A stretch of DNA of 64,000 bases from Streptomyces sp. LUP47B (GTDB lineage: Bacteria > Actinomycetota > Actinomycetes > Streptomycetales > Streptomycetaceae), in assembly GCF_001746295.1 (NCBI RefSeq), contig NZ_MJAH01000006.1:887562-951561 (forward strand), in the 5' to 3' direction. Numbering within the stretch: the first letter of the stretch is position 1; every line of letters starts with the position of its first letter. The position numbers and the translations under genes are program-made. Below, piece after piece: positions 18,934-27,285 of the stretch. The notes beneath the pieces were generated by a model. The model had not been told where the DNA came from and searched no databases. It was given only the letters and a program-made list of their open reading frames with translations.

Positions 18934-19806
18934 TCAGGAGGTGGCGCGGGCGGCGGCCTCGATGAGGTGCGCGGTGGCGTCGGGATGCGAGACGAGGACC
19001 GCGTGCGAGGCCCCGCGGATCACCGCGGTACGAGAACCCGCACGACGCGCCATGGCCTGCTCGGCGGCAGGCGGGATGGCGCGGTCCGCGCCGGCGACCA
19101 GGAACCAGGAGGGAATGGTCTTCCAAGCAGGCGCGCTGCTGGGTTCCCCGAACGCGGCCAGCGCCACGGGCCGTTGACCGGCCGCCATCAGCCGGGCCTC
19201 CCCGGCGGGCACATCGGCGGCGAAGACCTGCCGGAAGTCCGCGGGGCTGACGTAGGCGTCCTGGCCGCCCGGGAACGGCCGGACCGCCAGCGCCGGCGGG
19301 AGCATGCTGCCCGGGTACTTTCCGAGGATCGCCAGGCCGGACTCGCCCTCGTCGGGAGCGAACGCAGCGACGTACACCAGGGCCTTCACGTTGGGGTGGT
19401 CCACTGCGGCGTCGGTGATGACGGCCCCGCCGTAGGAATGGCCGACCAGGATCACCGGCCCGGGAATGGTGTCCAGGACACTGGACACATAGGCCGAGTC
19501 GCCGGCCAGGCCACGGAGCGGGTTCGCGACGCCGATCACGGGATACCCCCGGCGCTCGAGCCGCGATATCACCGCGTCCCAGCTCGACGAGTCCGCGAAC
19601 GCCCCGTGGACCAGGACCACGGTCGGCCGTGGGGTGCTCGGAGTGGCCGACGCCGGCGCGGCGTTCGCGGCGGAGGCCGAGCCGCCGGGCGTGGCGGCGG
19701 ACAGTGCCGGGACCGCGAGCAGTGTCCCGACCACCAGCGCCGAGAACATCAGCTTCCTGCGGCGTTGCCCGACCTCGCGGGATCGGACAGGTTCGATGCC
19801 TGTCAT
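18934..19806 (-). CDS. Exported alpha/beta hydrolase (esterase-like)
   Basis: 290 residues from the ATG at 19806, with GAGGAG nine bases upstream. The N-terminus has RRRKLMFSALVVGTLLAVPA, a Sec or possibly Tat signal, with an Ala/Ser/Thr-rich linker to about residue 57. The catalytic domain has VLVHGAFADSSSW, nucleophile Ser in VGHSYGGAV, Asp in AGADRAIPP and His in GASHAVLVSH. This is the short EstC/HNL-like alpha/beta fold often annotated as a methylesterase-like hydrolase. It follows the cupin gene in the same direction; the 43-base gap allows co-transcription. Confidence 0.9.
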   Translation of the reverse strand: MTGIEPVRSREVGQRRRKLMFSALVVGTLLAVPALSAATPGGSASAANAAPASATPSTPRPTVVLVHGAFADSSSWDAVISRLERRGYPVIGVANPLRGLAGDSAYVSSVLDTIPGPVILVGHSYGGAVITDAAVDHPNVKALVYVAAFAPDEGESGLAILGKYPGSMLPPALAVRPFPGGQDAYVSPADFRQVFAADVPAGEARLMAAGQRPVALAAFGEPSSAPAWKTIPSWFLVAGADRAIPPAAEQAMARRAGSRTAVIRGASHAVLVSHPDATAHLIEAAARATS

Positions 19807-19849
19807 GACTGTTCTCCTCGTCTTTCCTGCTCGTTCTGGGTGGTCTGAC

Positions 19850-20329
19850 TCACAAGGACGGCGGCGGTCCGGTGACGCGCAAGTGGAAAGCCTCGGCGGA
19901 TGCAACGACCGCCGCGAGATCGAACTCCGGTGGCAGGTCCCCGGCCTCTGCCACCGGGGTGCCGTTGGCCCGGAAGTACTCTTCGATGTAGGCCGGGCTG
20001 AACAGCACCGCGATCCGCGCCCCCTCGGGCGAGCGCACCAGATAGCTGTGCGGCACCCCGCGTGGTCCGTACGCGACCTGTCCGGGCACCAGGTCGTGAC
20101 GCTGGTCGCCGACGAAGAACGTCACCTCGCCGTCGAGGACGAACCAGACCTCCTCCTCGTCCTCGTGGACGTGGTGCGGGGGTGCGTGGCCGGCCGGGTC
20201 GGTGAACTCCATCAGGCTGAGCCGGTTGTCGGTCGCGGCGCCGGGAAGCAGGATCCTGGCCTGGCCGCCGAGGAACCAGAAGGGTTCGCGGTCGGCCGTC
20301 GGGCCGAAGGTGGGGAAGAACCGGGTCAT
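19850..20329 (-). CDS. Cupin-domain protein
   Basis: 159 residues from the ATG at 20329, which has AGGAG five bases upstream. A second in-frame ATG at 20347 overlaps the upstream stop (ATGA) and would add six residues. It is a single conserved beta-barrel cupin: motif 1 is HAPPHHVHEDEEEVWFVLDG, carrying the His/His/Glu metal ligands, and motif 2 is PRGVPHSYLV. Family members include dioxygenases, isomerases and storage-type folds, so the reaction cannot be named. Translationally coupled to the epoxide-hydrolase-like gene before it. Confidence 0.88.
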   Translation of the reverse strand: MTRFFPTFGPTADREPFWFLGGQARILLPGAATDNRLSLMEFTDPAGHAPPHHVHEDEEEVWFVLDGEVTFFVGDQRHDLVPGQVAYGPRGVPHSYLVRSPEGARIAVLFSPAYIEEYFRANGTPVAEAGDLPPEFDLAAVVASAEAFHLRVTGPPPSL

Positions 20330-20343
20330 TTCCGCTCCTGACG

Positions 20344-21333
20344 TCATCGTCGGCCGCCCAGGAAGTGCAGCAGCATGTCGGTCGTTTCCTTTGGGTGCTC
20401 TTCGTAGATCCAGTGGCCGGAGTCGGGGATGACCGCCGGGGTGACGTGGGTGGCGTAGTGGCGTACCTGCTTCGCGACCGACGAACCGAGGCTGCCGTCG
20501 GCGCCGATCGCGAGGACCGGCATGGTCAAGGGCCTCTTCTGGAGCCGCGCATTGTCGGCGATGTCCTGCGGGAACGTCCGGAACCAGGCGAAACTCGCTT
20601 CCAGGTGCGCGTAGTCGCGCAGGTAAGAGGAGAAGACATCGAGGTCCTCCGGGGTCAGGGCGTCCTTGTGCACCGCGATGCCCCGCATGAAGCCGGAGGT
20701 CCAGGTCAGTTCGCGGCCCTGGATCAGGCTCTCGGGGAGGCCGGTCCGCAAGGAGAAGAAACCGAAGTTCCACACCCCGGGACCCTTGGCCGTCAGCGCC
20801 GGGAACTTGTAGATGCCGGGGTCCGGGATCGGTGCCTCGCTGAGCACGAGCTTCCTGACGCTGTGCGGATACTGCGCGGCGTAGGAGTAGGCGACCATCG
20901 TGCCGATGTCGTGGCCGACGACGTTCACGTCGTCGGCCTTGCCGAGCGAGACCAGGAGCGTGTGCAGCTTGGCGGCCATGGTCTTCTTGTCGTAGCCGGA
21001 CGCCGGGGCGTCGCTCTTGCCGGCGCCGGGCAGGTCAGGTGCGATGACGGTGTAGTGCTTGGCGAGCGCGGGCATGATGCCGTGCCACTCGTACCAGGTC
21101 TGGGGATAGCCGTGGATCAGGACCAGGGTCGGACCGTGGCCGCCGATCACGTAGTTGATGCCGGTCCCGGCGACCTGGGTCTTGTGTTCGCTGAAGCCGA
21201 CGGGCATCTGCTCGTCGGACGACGGCGCCGGCTTGTCGAAGGCCGAGGCCGTGAGGGTGAACGAGCCGAGGGCGACGGCCAGGGCGAAGGCCGCGGCCAC
21301 CAGGCGGCGGGATCTGGGCAGGCGGAATCTCAC
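20344..21333 (-). CDS. Exported epoxide-hydrolase-like alpha/beta hydrolase
   Basis: 329 residues from the GTG at 21333 (GGAGAG upstream); a TTG at 21345 is also in frame. The signal peptide (RFRLPRSRRLVAAAFALAVA) ends near ASA. The catalytic domain shows HGYPQTWYEWHG (HGxP), the nucleophile Asp in VGHDIGTMV (Asp rather than Ser, typical of epoxide hydrolases and dehalogenases) and His in DSGHWIYEEHP. Asp plus HGxP favours an epoxide hydrolase. Its stop overlaps the ATG of the cupin gene by four bases. Secretion is unusual for the family. Confidence 0.88.
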   Translation of the reverse strand: MRFRLPRSRRLVAAAFALAVALGSFTLTASAFDKPAPSSDEQMPVGFSEHKTQVAGTGINYVIGGHGPTLVLIHGYPQTWYEWHGIMPALAKHYTVIAPDLPGAGKSDAPASGYDKKTMAAKLHTLLVSLGKADDVNVVGHDIGTMVAYSYAAQYPHSVRKLVLSEAPIPDPGIYKFPALTAKGPGVWNFGFFSLRTGLPESLIQGRELTWTSGFMRGIAVHKDALTPEDLDVFSSYLRDYAHLEASFAWFRTFPQDIADNARLQKRPLTMPVLAIGADGSLGSSVAKQVRHYATHVTPAVIPDSGHWIYEEHPKETTDMLLHFLGGRR

Positions 21334-21403
21334 TGTTCTCTCCAAAAGATGCGAGGGGAAGCGACGCGTGAGGGCTCGGTGCCCGCCGCGCCGTGACGGC
21401 CGG

Positions 21404-21487
21404 TCAGCGGGATTCGACGAGGCCGCCGTCGATGACGAAGTCGACGCCGGTGACGGCGCTGATACCGATCAACTTGTGCAGGGCCAT
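21404..21487 (-). pseudogene. C-terminal scrap of a second SDR gene
   Basis: A 27-codon frame whose last 18 residues, AVTGVDFVIDGGLVESR, are the conserved C-terminus of classical short-chain dehydrogenases (TG...IDGG). Nothing of the Rossmann core precedes it. It sits 25 bases after the intact SDR gene, so it is either a duplicated tail or a remnant of a neighbouring SDR gene. Confidence 0.7.
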
Positions 21488-21512
21488 GAGAGGGAGTCTT
21501 TGCAAGGGAAAG

Positions 21513-22295
21513 TCAGATCTGGCGCAGCGCGCCGCCGTCGACGGCCCACTCGGCGCCGGTGATCTGGCGGGCGAGAGGGGAGAGCAGGTAGGCGATGACC
21601 CGTGCGACGTCGTCGGGGCTGCCGAGCCGGGCGGTGGGCAGGCGGCGCACCTCGCGGACGAAGTGGTCGATCGCCGCCTCCGGCTCCAGGCCGTACTGAG
21701 CGGCGAGCTGCTCCGCGAAGCCGCCGGGGCTGTCCCACAGCCGGGTCCGGGTCGGTCCCGGTGCGACGACGTTGGAACGCACCCCGCGCGGACCGAATTC
21801 GGCCGCCAGTGTCTTGGACAGTGACAGCAGCGCGGTCTTGGCAGCCGCGTAGTCCACCATTGACACGTCCGGCATCCTCGCCGCCTCGCTGGTGAGATGG
21901 ACCAGGGAGCCGCCACGCATGAGCAGGGCGGGCAGCGCGGCGCGGGTCATCCGCACTGCGCAGTGGAAGTTGAGCTCGAACGTTGCCTGCCACTGCTCGT
22001 CACTCACGTCCAGGAAGCCGGTGCGGGAGTCCAGTCCGCCGACGTTGTTGACGAGCCCGTCCAGACGCCCGTGCCGGGCGAGCACCTCCTCCACCACACG
22101 CTGGGCCGCGCCGGGCTCGGTGAGGTCGGCCGCCAGGCCGTTCACCTGCGGGCCGAGGGCTTCGACGCCCCCGGGGTGGCGGGCCACGGCGACGACGGTG
22201 GCGCCCTCGGCCGCCAGCACGCCTACCGTGGCCTCGCCGATCCCGGCGGACGCGCCGGTCACCACCACGACTGCATCGTTGAGTCGAAGATCCAT
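21513..22295 (-). CDS. Short-chain dehydrogenase/reductase
   Basis: 260 residues from the ATG at 22295 (AAGGAG eight bases upstream). A classical SDR with cofactor motif TGASAGIG, NNVGG (variant of NNAG), a catalytic Ser in HLTSEAARM and YxxxK in VDYAAAKTALL. The conserved N-S-Y-K set is recognisable. An Arg-His pair after beta-2 (VARHPGG) suggests NADP(H). Cytoplasmic oxidoreductase, substrate unknown. Co-directional with the hydrolase upstream and the broken SDR downstream. Confidence 0.92.
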   Translation of the reverse strand: MDLRLNDAVVVVTGASAGIGEATVGVLAAEGATVVAVARHPGGVEALGPQVNGLAADLTEPGAAQRVVEEVLARHGRLDGLVNNVGGLDSRTGFLDVSDEQWQATFELNFHCAVRMTRAALPALLMRGGSLVHLTSEAARMPDVSMVDYAAAKTALLSLSKTLAAEFGPRGVRSNVVAPGPTRTRLWDSPGGFAEQLAAQYGLEPEAAIDHFVREVRRLPTARLGSPDDVARVIAYLLSPLARQITGAEWAVDGGALRQI

Positions 22296-22401
22296 CAGTC
22301 GGACTCCTTGCGGGCGAGCCGACCGTCGTCGACATGCGGCAGGGTGGCAGCGTGGCCCGGGTCGGCACCGGACGTTCCGGTGGTCCTGGATGGGCGGGAA
22401 C

Positions 22402-23211
22402 TCATCGCCCGGTCTCCAGACCCTGCTGCCGCAGCCAGGTGAGGACGGTGTCCGCGACCTCGCGCCAGCCGTCGTCGATCGTCAGGGAGTGCCCGCGGTC
22501 GGGGAAATCGGTGATGTCGGTGACGGCCTCGGAGTGCCGGTACTGCTTGAGGGTGGCCCGGGTGACGGTCTCGGGCACCGTGTGGTCCTTGCCGCCGGAG
22601 ATGAGAAGCAGCGGACCACGACCACTGTTCTCCGTGTCGACCTTCGCCGGCGAGTGCGGATTGAAGTTGGCGGAGGCGGCCTCGTACAGCGGCTTGCCCG
22701 GCGCGGGGATGGTCCAGCGCTCGTACAGGGCCGTCGACTCCTCCTCCGAAACGGCGTTGCCGAACGCGAACCGGAACTGCTCTGCGGTCAGGGACACCGA
22801 CCGGTTCTTGTTGGCCGGGTTCTTGAAGACCGGGAACGTCGCCCTCAGCGCGGACAGCGGCAGGGGCAGAACACCCTTGATCTGCGCGGCATCTATCGCG
22901 ACCGCCGCGGCGGCGCGGTCCTGGCCGAGCAGCTTCTGCGCGATCATCCCACCGAACGAGTGACCGATCACGACGGGCCGCGTCGGCAGGTCCGCGATCA
23001 GGGCCGCGTAGTGCTCGACGACATCGTCGATCCCGTGGCCGGCGATGCTCTCCGGGTTCTGGCGCGCCTCCTCGACGGTGTCCGGGGTGCCGGGCCACCC
23101 GGGCGCGGACGGGTCGTAGCCCTCGTCGCGGAACAGTTCGGTCCACGGCTGCCAGGAGGTGCTGTGCAGCCAGAGTCCGTGGATGAAGACCACGGGAAGC
23201 GGAACGGTCAT
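22402..23211 (-). CDS. Alpha/beta-fold hydrolase
   Basis: 269 residues from the ATG at 23211 (AAGGAAGG upstream). The N-terminal VVFIHGLWLHSTSW carries the oxyanion HG. The nucleophile is Ser in IGHSFGGMI, the acid Asp in SGGKDHTVPE and the His in FPDRGHSLTIDDGW. No signal peptide. It is most similar in shape to monoacylglycerol-lipase or RsbQ-like hydrolases; substrate not predictable. It follows the MBL-fold gene, separated by the hairpin at 23269-23290. Confidence 0.9.
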   Translation of the reverse strand: MTVPLPVVFIHGLWLHSTSWQPWTELFRDEGYDPSAPGWPGTPDTVEEARQNPESIAGHGIDDVVEHYAALIADLPTRPVVIGHSFGGMIAQKLLGQDRAAAAVAIDAAQIKGVLPLPLSALRATFPVFKNPANKNRSVSLTAEQFRFAFGNAVSEEESTALYERWTIPAPGKPLYEAASANFNPHSPAKVDTENSGRGPLLLISGGKDHTVPETVTRATLKQYRHSEAVTDITDFPDRGHSLTIDDGWREVADTVLTWLRQQGLETGR

Positions 23212-23268
23212 GACTGGGCCTTCCTTGTACGGGCGCGCCGGCCCGGCGTGTGCACACGAAACCGGGAA

Positions 23269-23290
23269 CCCCGGTGCTCTCGCACCGGGG
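23269..23290 (-). terminator. Hairpin after the MBL-fold gene
   Basis: CCCCGGTGC, loop TCTC, GCACCGGGG: a perfect 9-bp stem 16 bases downstream of the stop at 23306. Its arm recurs at 25418 and 37695 in this window, so it may also be a dispersed element. Confidence 0.7.
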
Positions 23291-23305
23291 AGAGACCCCA
23301 GTGGT

Positions 23306-24385
23306 TCAGGGCCGGACGCCGAACGGCCCGAGGACCCCCGCGTCTATCCGCAGGGACTCCAGCAGCGCCCACGCGTTGTCCTGCGTGAAGACGTCGGCGG
23401 CTGCGAGGACTCCGGTGTACTTCGCGGCCACGGGAGCGGCCGCGGCGTCCGCCACCGCGTCGAGGAAGGTCTTGAAGACCGCCCACGAGTTTCCCTGCGC
23501 GCCGTACTTGTCGAAGAACGGGGACGGGTCGACGGAGGCGATCGCGGACCGGGTGCTGGCCTCCAGATCGTCCATGTACTGGATCTGCAGGGCGCCGTCC
23601 GAGCGGACTCCGAGCCGCCCGAGATGACCGCCGACGAACGTCTGCCACGGGTAGTCCATGGCGATGCTCTGGGCCTTGATCCAGTCGGGGATGTCCTGGG
23701 AGACCGCGAGGCCCTTGAACGGAACCCAGCCCGGGTACAGGACGTCGACCAGCATCAGGGTGGCGTATTCGGGCGCGTGGATGAAGATGTTGTCCGGGGA
23801 GTGGTTGGGCCCGTGGTACGCCAGGCGCAGAGTTTCACCACCGACCTTGAGCTGGTACTTGTCGTGGAACGTGACCGTCGGCAGCGGACGGTTGGGATCC
23901 GCCGCGCGGGCCAGCAGGCCGGCCGTCGCGGCGTGCGAGATCCGGACGACGTCGGTTCCGAACAGACCGGCGGCGCCGATGTGGTCAGCGTGCGAGTGCG
24001 AGTAGACCAGGTGTGTCACCTTGCTCGGCCGACCGTTGGCCCGGGTGATGTCGTCGATCGCGCGGAGCAGGTTGTGCCCGATGGTCGGTGGTGCGTCGAC
24101 GAGGACGACGCCCCGCGTGGTCGTCAGGAACATGGACTGGTAGTAGGAGTCGGTGACCCAGTACAGGTTTCCGGCGATCTGGCCGACGTAGTAGCCGTCC
24201 TTGTTCGGCGTGGGCCCGACCGAGGCGGCCGGGATCGGCGCGAAGTCGGGCAGTCCGCCCTCGTCGGCGCGGGCGGGCTCGGCCAGCGCGCCGACGAGGG
24301 TCGCGGCGGCCGGGACGGCGAGGGCACCGGCGGCGCCCTTGAGGAATCTGCGGCGGCCGGTCGGAGGCAGGAGTTCGGGAGACAT
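23306..24385 (-). CDS. Tat-exported metallo-beta-lactamase-fold hydrolase
   Basis: 359 residues. It has a Tat signal (GRRRFLKGAAGALAVPAAAT) with cleavage near ARADEGG. The MBL fold is clear: HSHADH (His130, His132, Asp134, His135) binds zinc, followed by GPNHSPDN and later GGHLGRLG. This group is annotated as MBL-fold metallo-hydrolase of the quorum-quenching or arylsulfatase-like type. Folding with its metal before export fits the Tat route. First intact gene of the minus-strand cluster, directly after a decayed amidohydrolase gene that probably once led the operon. Confidence 0.9.
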   Translation of the reverse strand: MSPELLPPTGRRRFLKGAAGALAVPAAATLVGALAEPARADEGGLPDFAPIPAASVGPTPNKDGYYVGQIAGNLYWVTDSYYQSMFLTTTRGVVLVDAPPTIGHNLLRAIDDITRANGRPSKVTHLVYSHSHADHIGAAGLFGTDVVRISHAATAGLLARAADPNRPLPTVTFHDKYQLKVGGETLRLAYHGPNHSPDNIFIHAPEYATLMLVDVLYPGWVPFKGLAVSQDIPDWIKAQSIAMDYPWQTFVGGHLGRLGVRSDGALQIQYMDDLEASTRSAIASVDPSPFFDKYGAQGNSWAVFKTFLDAVADAAAAPVAAKYTGVLAAADVFTQDNAWALLESLRIDAGVLGPFGVRP

Positions 24386-24446
24386 GGGAGTGTGGTCGCC
24401 TTTCGGTTCAGAGGAAACTCGGGGTCGGATTCAGGGGTGGAGGTGT

Positions 24447-25320
24447 TCAGCTGAAGCAGGGATCGAAGGTGTCGAGTGGCCGGTGACCGTCGGTGGCCCG
24501 GCCCGTCCGCTGTCGCCAACGGAGGTGTTCGGCGGATTCGGCGGCTGCGTCCCGGACTCCCTCGGTCGGCCTGGCGCAGCCCGGAACGAACGCGCCCGTG
24601 GCCCGCCTGCCAGCCGCCGAAGTGCGCGACCGGACTCCAGTCCGGCTGGACGAGTGGCATGGGCGGCGCCAGGCCTTCGAAGAAGCCGACAGTCGTGAAC
24701 GACCCGACCGCCCACGACTGTCAGTAGCGCCTCGATCTCGGGGATCCGCTCTTCGGGGATCTCGAAGAAGTCGCCGCTCAGCACTGCGAAGTCCGCGTAG
24801 CAGCCGGGACTGAGGGTGTCCTTGACGTCCTGCTCGCCCGTGAGCCGGGCACCGCCGGTGGTGTACGAGGCGAGGGCTTCGGCCCGGTCCATGCGGTTCT
24901 GCCCGACCACAGGCACATCGGCGACGTTGCGTCCGTACACCAGCCAGTACAGGGCGACCCAGGGGTTGTACGTCGAGACCCGGGTGGCGTCCAGTCCGCG
25001 CGGCCTGCTCCCGCACCATCGCCGGACCCTGCCGCAAAGTCAGCACGCCGTCCCACCGGAGTTCGAGGACGAAATGCAGACCGCCGCGGACGACGTGGTT
25101 GTGCGAGTCGTTCAGGCCCGGCACGACGCGGCGCCCCAAGGACCAGCGGGGCGACCTCCCGATCCCCGCCGACGACGGTCACCGAACCGTCCCGCACGGC
25201 GCGAGCGTTCGCGGCGGGCCGCTTCGGGTCACCAGTGAAGATCTTCGCATCGCGCAGGACAAGGTCCGCGGGTTGCGCGGGAGCACCTGCCTGGATGCCG
25301 GCCCCCGGCATGGATGTCAT
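24447..25320 (-). pseudogene. Decayed YtcJ-type amidohydrolase gene
   Basis: Pieces of one protein appear in order but in three frames. The N-terminus contains ADLVLRDAKIFTGDP; next comes RRVVPGLNDSHNHVVRGGLH with the metal-binding HxH. A long internal deletion follows, then STYNPWVALYWLVYGRNVAD and PGCYADFAVLSGDFFEIPEE, and finally MPLVQPDWSPVAHFGG and the C-terminus ending FDPCFS. A normal member is about 600 residues; only about half remains, and the TIM barrel centre is lost. Non-functional. Confidence 0.85.
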
Positions 25321-25417
25321 GGTCCCTCCCTCGGGATGCTGCCGACGGCCTCAGCGCTCCTCGCCGCGCAAACCGTGATCGCCGACCGCGTCAGGACATC
25401 ACCGCGTGAGCAGCGTT

Positions 25418-25487
25418 CGCACCGGGGCCCCACCCCAGCGGGACGCGCCCACCGACGGCCGCACGGACTGGGGTGGACCCCGGTGCG
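25418..25487. repeat. Inverted repeat upstream of the MFS-ABM gene
   Basis: CGCACCGGGG and the following CCCCACCCCAG (25418-25438) pair with CTGGGGTGG-ACCCCGGTGCG (25468-25487), about 20 bp with a single bulge and a 29-base loop. It lies 57-126 bases upstream of the start at 25544. The outer arm is shared with hairpins at 23269 and 37695. Confidence 0.7.
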
Positions 25488-25543
25488 AGCCGCGTCGGAA
25501 CACCTGTTACCTGGAAAACAGGCTTCGGAAGGAGAGCACGGAA

Positions 25544-27151
25544 ATGGATGGGACCGCAGCACCACGTCCCTCCGCGGGGTGGGCGTCGGGGTCGTGGGCA
25601 CCGCTGGCTGATCGCGTCTTCCGCATCCTGTGGCTGGCACAGTTCGGCTCGAACATCGGCAGTTGGATGCAGACCGTCGGCGCGCAGTGGCTCCTCGTGG
25701 ACCGCGGAGCCGCGTACGTGGCCGGGGTGCAGGTCGCCTACAGCCTCCCGGTGCTGCTGCTCGCGCTGCCCGCAGGCACGCTCGCCGACCTCGTGAACCG
25801 GCGCGTGCTGCTCATCACGGTCCAGATCGTGATGGCCGCGACGGCGTTCCTGCTCGCGGCACTCGCGTGGGCCGGCCGCCTCCCGCCATCCGCGTTGTTG
25901 TCCCTGACGTTCGCCATGGGCTGCGGACTCGCACTGTCGACCCCGGCCTGGCAGGCACTGCAGCCCAGCCTCGTCCCGCGGGACCAGATCGCGAGGGCGT
26001 CGGCTCTCGGCGCCGTGAACATGAACACGGCACGGGCCCTTGGACCTGCCCTCGGCGGGTTCCTGGTCTCCTGGGCCGGAGTCGGCTGGACGTTCGCGGG
26101 CAACGGCGTGTCGTTCCTGGGTACGGCGATCGCGCTCGCCGCTTGGCATCAGCCGGCGGTCCGAAAGCCGGCCCAGGAGCGGGAGCGCATCCGAGGCGCG
26201 CTGGCAGCAGGCAGTCGTTACGTCCGCAACGCGCCTCGCGTACGGCGTCTGATCCTGCGCACAGCGCTGTTCATCCCGGGTGCAGTCGCACTGTGGGCCC
26301 TGTTGCCCGTGGTCGCCCAAACGGAACTGGGGCTCGGCGCACCCGGCTACGGCGCGCTTCTCGGCGCAGTGGGGGTCGGAGCCGTAGCGGGGTCGTTTCT
26401 TCTGCGGCCACTGACCAGTCGGCTCGGCGGCGAACGGACGCTCACAGCGTCGATGCTCGGCTACGCCGCGGTCATCGCCGTCCTGGCCCTCACCCACTCG
26501 GCGTGGATCGCGGCAGTCGCACTCGTCGGCGGCGGCGTCGCCTGGATCGGGGCCCTGACCACGCTCAACGCGTCGCTGCAGCTGACGTTGCCGGACTGGG
26601 TGCGGGCGCGCGGCCTGGCGTTCTACCTGCTCGTCTTCCAGGGCGGTCAGGCCGTCGGATCGCTGCTGTGGGGAGGCGTCGCGCAGCGGGCGGGGGTACG
26701 GCCCGCGCTCGCCGCGGCGGCAGCCTCTCTTGTCCTGGCCGCGCTCGCTCACGTCCGATGGCCGCTGCACGACGCCGCGACCGCCGACCCCACGCGCACG
26801 CACGCCTGGCCCGAACCCGCAGTCCTGACCGAGGGCCCACCGGCCGACAGGACGACACTGGTGATCGTCGAGTACCGGGTCCGACCGGGGAACACCGCCG
26901 CCTTCCTGGCCGAGATGGACCACATCGGACGATCACGGCAGCGCACCGGCGCGTTCAGCTGGGGCCTCTACGCGGACATCGCATCCCCCGACCGCCTCAT
27001 CGAAACGTTCCTCGTCCGGTCGTGGTCAGAACACCTGGCGCAGCACCACGAGCGGCAGACCGGCCTGGACAGCGCCATGGAGGCAAGAGCCCGAAACCTG
27101 CTGACCGAACCGCCGCAGGTCGTTCACGCGGTCGCACACGGACAGGCCTAG
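25544..27151 (+). CDS. MFS exporter with a C-terminal ABM-like domain
   Basis: 535 residues from the ATG at 25544 (AAGGAG nine bases upstream). Residues 20-415 are a 12-TM MFS_3 (EntS-like) transporter: FRILWLAQFGSNIGSWMQTV in TM1 and GTLADLVNRR (motif A). Residues 445-535 (TTLVIVEYRVRPGNTAAFLA, then WGLYADIASPDRLIETFLV and HHERQT) are a ferredoxin-like ABM (antibiotic biosynthesis monooxygenase-like) domain in the cytoplasm. The combination is known in actinomycetes; the ABM part may bind or modify the exported compound. Divergent from the hydrolase cluster and possibly its transporter. Confidence 0.9.
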   Translation: MDGTAAPRPSAGWASGSWAPLADRVFRILWLAQFGSNIGSWMQTVGAQWLLVDRGAAYVAGVQVAYSLPVLLLALPAGTLADLVNRRVLLITVQIVMAATAFLLAALAWAGRLPPSALLSLTFAMGCGLALSTPAWQALQPSLVPRDQIARASALGAVNMNTARALGPALGGFLVSWAGVGWTFAGNGVSFLGTAIALAAWHQPAVRKPAQERERIRGALAAGSRYVRNAPRVRRLILRTALFIPGAVALWALLPVVAQTELGLGAPGYGALLGAVGVGAVAGSFLLRPLTSRLGGERTLTASMLGYAAVIAVLALTHSAWIAAVALVGGGVAWIGALTTLNASLQLTLPDWVRARGLAFYLLVFQGGQAVGSLLWGGVAQRAGVRPALAAAAASLVLAALAHVRWPLHDAATADPTRTHAWPEPAVLTEGPPADRTTLVIVEYRVRPGNTAAFLAEMDHIGRSRQRTGAFSWGLYADIASPDRLIETFLVRSWSEHLAQHHERQTGLDSAMEARARNLLTEPPQVVHAVAHGQA

Positions 27152-27285
27152 GTGTTCCGCCCCGGGAGGTCGGGGACGCGGCTGATGGGTGATCGGCACT
27201 TCAGCCCGGTGGGTTCGCGGCAGTGATCGTAGTTGGGCAGTCACTCGTCGAAGCCGGCGCGCCACCCCAGCTGGGGAGGGCCTTT

